Shown here in pieces: positions 1 through 9,639 of a DNA stretch of 64,000 bases. Under the pieces are notes generated by a model. That model searched no databases and was not told where the DNA came from. It saw only the letters and a list, made by a program, of their open reading frames with translations. The stretch's first letter is position 1; every line of letters begins with the position of its first letter. Both the position numbers and the translations under genes were made by a program. The DNA is taken from NCBI GenBank assembly GCA_013115135.1, contig JABANP010000279.1, positions 1 through 64,000 of the forward strand, written 5' to 3'. The stretch is from Perkinsus olseni (taxonomy: Eukaryota > Perkinsozoa > Perkinsida > Perkinsidae).

Positions 1-7
1 GCTCATC

Positions 8-1910
8 ATGCCTAGCTTCTACATCACCGGGTAGTAAGAGGATAACGATTTCATTAACTCAGTCAGCGATCGACGGACTGTCTATCGACTGCCAACTCGT
101 TTATGGACGGCTCGTGGGTCAATGCAGGTGCGACAGCGGCTTCGGTAGAGACCTCGTCAGCCGCCTGTACGAGAAGGGTCACCAAGTCTTCGCGGGCTGC
201 TTGTTGAAGCAGTCTATCGACGACATCGAAAAGGAGTTCCCTCCTGGTAGCAGTGGGGCCGACCAGCCGTCGTGAGCACTTCTCCTTGTAGGCCAAGGGA
301 AGGGGCGTGTGGTGGCGATTCTGTTAGACGTCACCGATGAGGCGAGCGTCCACAAAGCAGCAGAAACCATCAAGGGACTAACTGACCGTTTAGATGGTCT
401 GGTCAACAACGCTGGCATATTGATAGACGCAGGGCCAGCAGAATGGGTGAGTTCGGTGATTCGGGTCGTGCGCCAGGGCCTCCGGAGTCCCCTGCGATCC
501 CCGTAACATCGTTGTTATTACGGGAGTGAGAGGAGCGTGTCCATTCGCAGTTGGTGATTGTGTTTGTGACGTCCTGCGCGCCCATTACCGTCAAATTCGA
601 ATCGGCAAGCTCCGTTTGATTCCGTACGCGTAGTTAGCAGTATAGGGTACAGGCCCTCGCTTTCGGCTCTTCTCTGATCCGCTGTTGATGTGTCAGAGCT
701 CAACGGCCCTATTCCGCAAGATGCTGGAAGTGAACGTCATCGGCATGTCGAGTGTGATGAAGTCCGTTGTCGATCTCATCAGACAAGCCCAGGGCCGCAT
801 AGTCAACGTGGCTAGCTTAGCAGGAGGGTTTGCTTTCCCATGCCGTGAGCGGACGGTCTCCCATGGTCTTATCGTCCACTCCTCTCTCGGTGTTCAGTCG
901 GTACCTATGTCGCGACCAAGTACGCTGTCGAGGGTTACAGTGATTCCATCAGGCAAGACCTTCACCCTTGGGGTGTCACAGTGCATGTCGTCGAACCAGG
1001 GTAGTAGGCCTGCCTGGGAGGACCCGGCACTGACGCAATGCTGTTGTCTCAGGATATTCCCTATGACTGGGTTGTACTCTGCCGGGGCGACCTTCAAAGA
1101 TGCCGTCACGAAAAGATACGCCGAGTTGCCAGAGGGAGTACAGAAGGCCTACGGTAGGCAGCGGGGACTACAGCAGGTCCTCCAGAGTTCGCAAAGCTGT
1201 ACGTTGTCCGCTGATGGACCGTGAGGAGTCTCTTCGGCGCCGCTGCTTAATCGACCCTCCGACAAGGCGAAGTTGTGTGCTGAGTGCCCCGGAAGCAGGC
1301 CATGAAGTCTCCTACTTACAATTCCTGATTGACCAACAGAAAAGCGCAGCTCGCGAGCATAATTCGATTGGCTTAGGTTAGAGTCAATTAGACTGTTGTT
1401 AGGCGAAGCCCATCTGCACTCGGTGCGAGAGGCTCTCACCGGTTCCTTGTATGGTGTCCTTTCCAACAAGGACAGATCGAAAGTATCGGAGGCCATGGAA
1501 CACGCTCTACTCAGCCCTTCTCCAAAGTAATACTATACACTGCGAATCGCAGTCTGCGATTGTCCCGGCCGTCTGCCTGCTCAGCTAGTTCTTTAGGTAT
1601 CGCTACAGGGTCGGCGTTGACAGCATGACGATGTATCTTTTATCATTCTTACCAGAGGTGAGGCACTCGAGTCGGCTTCATGCATTGTGACCCTCCCCCT
1701 TCCCCTCAGTGGCTGCGCGACACCGTCTTCGAGCTACTACCGAAGTGGGTCCTCGGTCTTGACGTGGCTCCACCAGCCCATGCTCCTAAGGATGGTCTGT
1801 CGATTGCCAAAAGTCGCTACCATGCTCCAACCAAGCGAGTCTTCATGGTCGCCGCCGTCCTCCTGGCATCTCTCCTTCTATGGGGGATTCTCCGTCTTGT
1901 GTGGCTCTGA
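8..1910 (+). CDS. Short-chain dehydrogenase/reductase, retinol-dehydrogenase-like, with C-terminal membrane anchor
   Basis: Nine exons: 8-30, 128-246, 292-446, 697-844, 898-1000, 1053-1153, 1403-1526, 1597-1657, 1710-1910. Together they are 1035 nt, exactly 345 codons with the stop, and all junctions agree in phase. The protein opens MPSFYITGCDSGFGR, a Rossmann TGxxxGxG cofactor motif. LDVTD (adenine-ring pocket), NNAG, and the catalytic Ser region followed by YVATK (YxxxK) come in the SDR order. The pattern TGCDSGFG, VEPG and a late EAMEHAL segment is that of the RDH/HSD17B-like branch, so an NAD(P)-dependent oxidoreductase acting on a lipid alcohol or steroid is likely; the substrate cannot be read. 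The last about 23 residues (FMVAAVLLASLLLWGILR) form one hydrophobic helix, suggesting a tail anchor in ER or lipid-droplet membrane. Two introns (447-696, 1154-1402) are about 250 nt, the others 45-97. Confidence 0.88.
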
Positions 1911-2482
1911 GCTTCATGTTCGCCCAGATCCTCCTGATGATAGCATGACTACCTCATCTTGACTACGAGTCCTCTAGCCCGTAATTTTTTATCATTTCTC
2001 ATCGTTTCGTGTACGTCGGAAGTGATTGTGTTAGCTTTGAGTGGCCGGGCAGTTAAATAGAGGGAGGCGATCGGTGCAGCGGGCACGTTCGCGTGTTTGA
2101 TGAGACTAAGCGTCTTGTTGTGGGGCCACCCAGGCGCATTATCGCTCCAGCAGCGGCAATCCACGTGCGGCCCGGACGCTGCGGGTGCTGCCAGGAGGTT
2201 GCCTTCTCACGATTTATGCGGTGTGAATGATATCCTCGTGGGCCGTGGGTAGCACTGGCGCGAGGCACCTGATGTCGTGCTCGACTCTTATTGTAGTGAG
2301 GCTCCCACTGTGGGAGTATTCAGTCCCCTTTGCAGATAGAGAGCTAAGCAAATGGCTTCATCATTGTTCATAGTGGTCTCGCTGCTGCCTTCCCTCTTAG
2401 TCCTGGATGGAAACCCATCTAGGACTCATCCATTCTTGATGCATCTGATGGATGCTTTTTAGTTTTCAAGAGGACATTGCTG
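1911..2482. other. Intergenic, no gene recognised
   Basis: This stretch lies between the stop of the dehydrogenase gene and the likely start of the adenylyltransferase gene. I see no conserved protein segment in either direction, only short unsupported open frames. It should hold the 3' end of the first gene and the promoter or trans-splice acceptor of the second. Confidence 0.4.
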
Positions 2483-3641
2483 ATGGTCCATCGGGCGAAT
2501 CAACTCAGCGATGGTCCGCGACTGGGAAAGTTTCTCGCTTATCTCGTATTAGCATACCCAGTTGCCCATCACTGCATGCCTGGCGTGAAGACTGATGCAA
2601 TACCGCCTAGCAAGCGGAAGACAGTCGCCGTGATCGGTGGCTCATTCGATCCACCAACATTGGCTCATCTCATGGTGGCGTCGCAAGTAAGTGTTGCCCT
2701 CTGTGGGAGGTACATACGCAGTGGACAGTGTCCTTGTCTGCGAAGCGACCTTTAGATCTGGATGAGAACTGCCGCGCATGCCGCTACGGTTGTTGGTTCT
2801 CATCCACTTCCAACGGCCATTGAGTGCCTCTGTCGTCGGCTGTATCGTCCATATGCCCATCAGGTTGTACAGCTGGGTTGTGCTGATGAGGCGTGGATGG
2901 TTCCCTGCGGCAACAGACCCGACAAGGACACCCAGGTCGATGCGGCGACCCGGCTGCGCATGACCCAGGCCGCCATAGAGGCGGTGATACCCGAGGAATT
3001 CCCGGTAAAGTGCTGCGACATCGAGGTGCGTGTAGCGGAGTACATCGATGAGCATTCATCATTCACCTTGCTAGGTGGCCAATGGGTCCTTCATTCCCAC
3101 GGTTTTTCTGATGCGCCGCCTGCGGGAGGGCCATCCGGATATTGCTTTCCGTTTTGTCATCGGCACCGATCTGCCGCCGACATTACCCGACTGGGACCAT
3201 GGCGATGAGCTAATAGCAGAGAATGAATTCATAGTGCTCCCGAGGTGCGCGGGGCCCGTCAGCGAACGGCTCGCTTGATGTTTTACTCAGGCCTGACTCA
3301 AAGCCAGAGTCTGAATGGCCGAAGGGATTGAAGTACGTAAGGGTCACCGATCGGGTTACTGTTGATCGACCCCTCCTCACCACGGACATCAGCAGTACAG
3401 CAGCGCGGAATAGGCTGCGAGAGCTTGGCTGGCTCGGGGCCGCGTCCATCGTACCCTAAACAGGTAAGGGGTGCGTAGTAAACATCCATCTCCCCGGGGC
3501 CCTGGAGGATGGCTTCGCGGGTCCTTCGGAGCTCCTGGTCCTCGCGCTGGGGCGATCGACAAATGCTAGGGTTCTCAGGTGCTGCAGATTATCCGTGACG
3601 AAGGGTTATATGGAGTCGACAGCTTCACTTCATCCCGATGA
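2483..3641 (+). CDS. Nicotinamide/nicotinate mononucleotide adenylyltransferase (NMNAT/NadD family)
   Basis: Joins ATP to NMN or NaMN in NAD synthesis. Exons: 2483-2686, 2864-3025, 3075-3244, 3291-3463, 3579-3641. Motifs come in family order: GGSFDPPTLAH (the GxFxPxHxxH nucleotide site), WMVPCGNRPDK, FVIGTD, and ISSTAARNRL (the ISSTxxR motif). The frame breaks once, at CCC(3454-3456)-TAA. If one base after CCC is skipped, the reading becomes SIVPKQ, meets a good donor (cag|gtaagg) and continues in exon 5 as VLQIIRDEGLYG, which matches the family's closing VP..V..YI....LY spacing with no gap. Without the skip the protein ends before that helix. The ATG at 2483 is the first in frame; a later Met at 2578 is also possible and would remove a non-conserved leader. 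The call is firm; the 3' end depends on how the shift is read. Confidence 0.82.
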
Positions 3642-4510
3642 TCTATGATAATGCAGAAGAGTACTCCACTGGCGTTTCGGCAGTTTCTTCTCCAATTCGA
3701 TCCGTATGTGTCGAGCTACTCAATTGCTGGGCGTGGCGACAGGAGGGGGTCTTCGGTTCCAATGACGTGGGAAACATTCGTGGTGGCCCATTGCGGGCCC
3801 AGTAGTGCGAGCATTGTTAGCCGCTTGAGGATCTTCAGCCCCGTTGGAAGGATTGATGCCGATCGTTGACTGCCCTCCAGCAGTGTCGATTTCGAAAGAG
3901 GACACTCACTGTGATGGGTGAGGAGGACTGGCGTAAGGATGCATGATCATGAAATAGTCGCTAGAAATTTGTTGCGCGCTGAGGGGGGCGCACTTCCGGA
4001 TAGGAGTATTTGGAATCACGCGTGGATTTCACGCCGTGAACTCCACGTTCGCGCAGACGAAGCGTGTTCATCAGTATACTTGTAAACTAAAAGCGAAACC
4101 TTGAGCCCTGATTAGTGAAAGGAAAAATCGAAAAGCAATGGTTGCTACAAATTTGGTACGGAGCCTACAGTATTGCGGTACCTCGCTACCACGATCGATA
4201 ATCGGCCCCTGCTGAATTGTGAGCGGTAAGCTGACTAGTCTCACGGCAATCGCGTAGAAGCTATCGAATGGGGTAGGCCCGGAGGACCACCCACTTTGGT
4301 GTCGAGAAATCTTTCATCTCGCAGGGTTTGTCGAGCCCTTCGGCCGCAACTTTTCCGTCCGATATCGGATTCCTCATTCATCTTCACCCTCTCTGGTCGC
4401 CTCTGTCTAGTCGAAGCTTGTCCTACTACTCCGGTCGCCACCTGCTTGTCTGCCTTCCCCATCGTGGCCCGGTATACCATTTCTACCATTCAGTGCGCAG
4501 TACAGTATCG
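3642..4510. other. Intergenic, no gene recognised
   Basis: Open frames here are short and show no family motif. A 74-codon frame at 3645-3869 has neither a recognisable domain nor convincing splice partners. The 3' part may contain the promoter of the DNA polymerase gene that follows. Confidence 0.35.
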
Positions 4511-7500
4511 ATGAGTCAGCAGACGGGACGCATCCCTGATGAGAGGGCGGGCAATTCACTGATTGAGCAACTACAGGAACTGGCCAGAGGTTGCCGGTGC
4601 TGCCGAGATACCCGTAAAGTGCGACCTTCAGTCACGACTGGAGTACCGAGTCAATTTCCTGGCGCTAGCCAGTGGCACAAAACAGGCTGGCAAGGCCTTG
4701 CGACGCAGGTGGGAGTCCTGCCAAGAGGGTTCCCAACCGATATCGAGAGGTTGGTTAGAGTTATCCATCTCAGGGTCACTTTGCCAAGTTTTCCACCGCC
4801 GTCGGGGATGCCCAGCCGGCCAAAGACAATTCTCTCCTGGTTCAGGTGAGCCTGCAAGACCCCCGTTTAATCACGACGTTGTTGATCTCCGTTAGGGGGT
4901 GCAGCCAGCTGAGAATGCAGCCTCGGTGGAGACGAGGGAAGATACCTCAGCAGTAGAGAAAAATGGTCGTGGTGCCGCTGTTGGCAAGCAACCGAGAGTC
5001 CATAAGCGTCAGAATGTACGTAGCCGCCCCGCCCTTCGGTCGATACCTCTTCGGTCTAGTGTCCACGCATTGCGTGTGATGCTGTTCCTCAGACTGGCCC
5101 GCTGCCGCTGCCTCCTACACTCTCAGCTCTGAGGGAGCTATTGGCGCCGACGGCAGCAGTGTGGATCGATATGGAGAACGAACCAATGATCGCAGAGCTT
5201 TTGGCGACCATCAATGGCAGTGCCGATAGCCTGATATCCTTGGGAGTCTTCAACAGCGACAACACGACCAACTTCCGCATACCCAGGCATGCGGAGCTCC
5301 AGAGGTGACGGCGTATCCTGGTACACTTTGTCTCAATGCTGCCCAGCCATGTATGATACGACAGTTGAATGTGCATTCCGGTTACCGAAACTCTGGCGTG
5401 CGGTTGATGACGGCTTTGCCGGTTTTGTCACCGTTCAAGTCCTTTCGCTGCTGCCCTAACCGATCCTCAGGCTAATCATGGCCTAGCCACTACCCTGCCT
5501 CGAGTCTCGTATGCTCTCTAGCTCTTGTCATACTCGGAAGGCGCGAGCGAATCATTCATCCTCAGGTACGCCATTTCGGCTGCATTTGAGGACCGTTTCC
5601 CGAAGCCCTTGGCTTTCGCCATACTCCATCAACGCGGGGTTCTCGAAGTGCAGGAAAGGCAGGTAGTATCACCGTGGCTTGCATTCGGGTCTGCTCTTGG
5701 TGCCAGTCCCCGCAGCTCGGGAGGCTATGGATTGCACTTGTCGTTATCTCAGGTTTATGTGCTCCCCTATTGTGAGCGAACCATGGATTTTTTAGCGGAC
5801 ATTTTGTCGTGCCGTCGGTGCGATGTACAGACGCCGGCCTTCGTATTCAACATCCAAGAAACTCTGAGATACTTTGCGATTGACCGGTGAGCTGCGAAGA
5901 GCTAGCTGCTCTCAGCATCGCCTTCGAGCCCATCTCAGGCCGAGTGAAATGCTCTATGCCGACGTGGGTGACCTGGCGATCCTGGCGTGGGTGCTCGACT
6001 CTGCTGCTGGTAGCGCTTGCTACGATATTGACCACCTCAAGACGGTCTATGGAGAGGACAGCGCCAACAAGCGAGCAGGAGAGCCGGCCACTCTGCAGGA
6101 GTGAGGGCATGCCCCCTTGGGCTGGGCTACCCGTCTCGAGTCAGGTCCCACCCCTGGAGAATGCTGGTCGACCATGACTTGCCTGAGTCTAGCGACCTCA
6201 TAACGGTGCTGTCCGGCAAGGTAGGCTCAAGCCCGAGGATTGGCTTCTCTCATGCTGAGCCATACTCTCCTTTACGGCTGTTGTGCATCAGGTGAACGCA
6301 CAAGACCAAACGGAAGTCGCGTTACAACAGGAGCTGCCAGTGGCTCCGAGTGTTGACTCTGATGTCGGTCACCGGAGCGCCATTCGACCACTCGGTCATG
6401 CAACAGTGGCGTTCTGACCTCGAAGGTAGCGGCGCTTCATTCGAATTTGCCGCACTTTCGCTGTACACTTCAAATGCGGATTTTCTCGGCCGCAACGGGA
6501 GATGTCATCCCTCAATGTCAGTGACTATGGCGAAGCTCGAGCGGGAGGCCCAAGCCTTGGTGAAGAAGGAGATCTTGATGACATCACCGGCACAGGTCCG
6601 TCGTGTTTCGATGTGTTTCCTCACTATGAGCCACCATTTCAATATAGTAGTTAGTCCGTCAGGTAGCGGCCCTCCTGTACGACGACCTCGGCCTACAGCC
6701 CCCAGCTGGTCGCAGGAGCCGCAGTACCGGGGATGAGGTAGATATCAGCATCTTGGGCTTCCGAGGAGTTACTTCCAACAGGTGTTGAGCATGATGGTCG
6801 ACCAGCATCCGGTCGTGTCGATCATACGCAAGCATAGACAAGTGGCGAAGCTCATCACGACTTACGTGGACACCATCAGGTCTCTACCCGAAAGCGCTCC
6901 CAGGCCTGGTCTGCTGGAGTACTTCCAACCGCGGAGCGGAGTGGCGGCAGGTTGCAACTTTTTGGGCAAGAACCGTCTGTACACTGTGTGGAACCAGACT
7001 ATGACGGTGACTGGCCGCCTGTCGAGTAGCAATCCCAACCTGCAGAACATCCCCCGGTCGCACGAGCTCGAGGACCTCGGCGTCATCAGCTTACGGAAGG
7101 CCTTCATTTCGCCCATCCTCGACTCCCACTGTCTGCTCAGCGTCGACTATCGCCAAGTGGAAATACGGGTCCTAGCTCACTTTGTGGGCAGGGGAGCGTT
7201 ACGGGAGAGTTTCGCCGTCGACGGTGCGGACATCTACACCAATATGGCGGCCATGATACTACGGAAACCGGCTGAAGAAGTTACGAAGCCCGAGAGAAAC
7301 AAGGCGAAAGTCTGCTGTCTAGCTCTGGTCTATGGCTCTGGTATCCATCTACTGGCCAGGCAGATGGGGGTCACCACCACCGTGGCCCAGGGTTTCAAGC
7401 GACAGTTCAGCTATGCCTTTCCCGAGTTGGAAAGGTGGATGTTCAAGGTTTGGAGAGACGCGAACAAAGACGGCTACGTTGAGACCATCTGCAAGCGCCG

Positions 7501-7870
7501 ACGAAGGATTGATCGGGATGAGAATGGTGGGCTCTCGAGCGAGGCCAAACGGTTCTGTATCAATAGCATCATCCAAGGCAGCGCTGCTGATATTATGAAG
7601 TCGGCTATGGTGCAAATAGCGCACGCCCTGGACGAGGTCAAATGGCAGCATGGTCGACCACAGCTGCTGTTGTCGATCCACGACGAGTTCGTGCTCAGCT
7701 GCCACAGAGATGACGTTGATAGGTTGGGCCGCTTGCTGCTCCGAGAGATGCAGAATCCTGCACTCCCGGGCCACGATGAAGGCGATCGATTTAGTGTTCC
7801 ACTGGAGGTGAGCATGAAGTACGGTCAGAACTGGGCCGACATGAAGGAGCTCAGCATTACTCTTGGTTAG
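4511..7870 (+). CDS. Family-A DNA polymerase, theta/nu-like, without a visible helicase part
   Basis: The last exon (6782-7870) encodes a complete palm/fingers region. It has TVTGRLSSSNPNLQNIP, motif A SVDYRQVEIRVLAH, motif B RNKAKVCCLALVYGSG and motif C LLSIHDEF with the catalytic HDE. Upstream exons 6522-6595 and 6663-6737 join in phase and give the thumb-side PAQ|VAALLYDDLGL segment. Exons at about 5800-6105 give a degenerate exonuclease-like domain (AWVLDS, FNIQETLR). The N-terminal 4511-5000 part is low-complexity and its start is tentative. Motif A has Arg where most relatives have Ser (DYSQ becomes DYRQ). No helicase motifs are seen, so a POLN-like or PolA-like enzyme fits better than full POLQ; role in lesion bypass or end joining is family knowledge. 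Between ELPVAP and VLTLM near 6346 the frame moves by +1 unless an unrecognised intron is used. Confidence 0.85.
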
Positions 7871-8097
7871 TTCGTTACATTACTCAATACCATTACCTAC
7901 TCTGCACGATGTTTTAAGCTATAAAGAATGCTTTCAAAAGGCGGAGCGTTGCGTTGGGATGTAGTTTTGGAGAGAACCCGGTCGCGCCTGCTCGTCGATC
8001 GACAGCAAGCCCGAACACTAAGCATCTTGGGTGGCCCCTCCGAGCAGCTCTGAGTAGCGCCTTCCTGTAGTTGAACGCGTATGCGCGTAAGTCTACT

Positions 8098-9497
8098 ATG
8101 GTCACCAGCAGCCGCTGCAGCCCTGGACCTATCTTTGATAGTGACATCTCCTTGGAAGAATCTGGAACGGCGGCAAGCGTTGCGGCAAGCTTCCTTCTGG
8201 CAACTTCAGATGGTCGGACTTCCGCACCTCAGGGAGTGGTTCAACAGCTGCTCTGGAGTAACTTACGACCACTTCCCGAACGTGACCCTCCGCCTGGTCT
8301 TCGCCATGGGCGCGATCTCCCCGAGTTCGAGGAGAGCTCTCGCGTTGAGCTGCAGAAGTATCCCCGCGTGACCTGGTAGCGGACCCCATCAGGGCTTGAA
8401 AGCTGGCCAGGTGTTGTCGCTAGGTGGTCTTCGACAGCTCTCCCGACCTGGACCCACCAGTCAAGCGGGACGTCACCTACGTCCTCGACCGCCCGACTGC
8501 CCGCGGCTCGAGGATACTTCTGGCCACGCGATGGGTTTTTGGAGAGCAACCCTCAATCGGAATTTATGGTAGCTGATAGACATCGGGCCGCTTCCTCGAG
8601 AGCTCTTTTCCTGCGAAGGTTTATCTCGATGATGACTCCTTCTTGAGTATCCCTCGGCTGATACCACATCTTCTCCAACTCACAGGAAACGAAGCGACTA
8701 TGCTGGTTATGGGGTGAGTCGCGGGACTTCAGTTACTGGACTCAGTCCAGTGTCAGTCGGAACCGCTAGACGATCTTGGAGTTCGCCGGTTCATCCCAGG
8801 CAGGTAGTACCTCCTGCCAGGTACCTCATGTCGACACCGCTAGACGTCACTGTCTCCGGCATTGACATTTGCGACATCTGTAAACCGTGCAGCAAGTGCC
8901 TGGACGACCAGTCACTCCGGGACGTGTGCGCTCAGTTCAACCTCGCTCTCGGGGCCCTGCCTGCACTACGTATCCACGTGCCAAATTTATGGTGCGGAGG
9001 TCGTAGAGCAGTGCGTAGCCGAAGCCTTGAGTGAATCCCAGCGGATCGTAACTGTGACCGCTACCCTGTGCTCAACGTCGTGAACCGCCTTCCAGGTGGA
9101 CTACTTCGGTAGTCGTTGGACTCCGACTTGGCCTCTCGGGATGGGGTGGGTGTTGGGCTCAGAAGTAACTAGATTCATTGCACGCAACGCCGGCGTCCTG
9201 AAGTCCAGAGGAGCTGCCGATGTGCAGATTGGGTGGGCCTGAAAGTTCCAGGATTTGCTGGTGTTGTGGTATTGCAGTAGATACTGGCTAGCCGGCCTCG
9301 AGGATGTTCACTGGGTGGATATGAGCGACGGTCGCTTCCATGACTTCCCTCGTCGTCACAGCATGTTCACTAGGGGATGCGGCAACGACAGTATCCTTAT
9401 TCACCGCATTCGCCATGATAGCTGGCAATCATACAACAGCCATGCATGCACTCTGGATTGTCCGACTGAAATCGATGGGGAGGTCGAGCCTTCCTGA
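8098..9497 (+). CDS. GT31-like (beta-1,3-hexosyl) glycosyltransferase, tentative
   Basis: Several exons join in phase: 8098-8370 region (…ELQKYPR), VVFDSSPDLD…VLDRPTARGS to about 8563, a short exon NEATMLVMG near 8692, a Cys-rich exon 8828-9076, then about 9096-9217 and 9289-9497. The C-terminal part is what suggests the family: WPLGMGWVLGSEVTRFIARN, ADVQIG|YWLAGLEDV, then FHDFP and SILIHRI. These resemble the G-x-GYVLS, EDVxxG and VHK blocks of galactosyltransferase-type GT31 enzymes of the Golgi. The Cys-rich exon (CDICKPCSKC) is unusual for the family, and a clear DxD motif was not found. Within it the frame moves by +1 at the run GGGG (8951-8954), giving LGPCLHYVSTC. The start is uncertain; an ATG at 8081 next to a gtaagt donor is an alternative. 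Confidence 0.5.
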
Positions 9498-9639
9498 ACA
9501 GAAGAGAGAATGTTGCGTTATCGAGTTGAGGAGCATTCCTTGGTGGTCTCCGTTGTCTCTGCGGCGGATGTGACGCAATGCATTGGGGTACGGTTTGGTC
9601 ATCAGTGGCAATCTGAGTGACACTTTTTAAATCGTGAAG

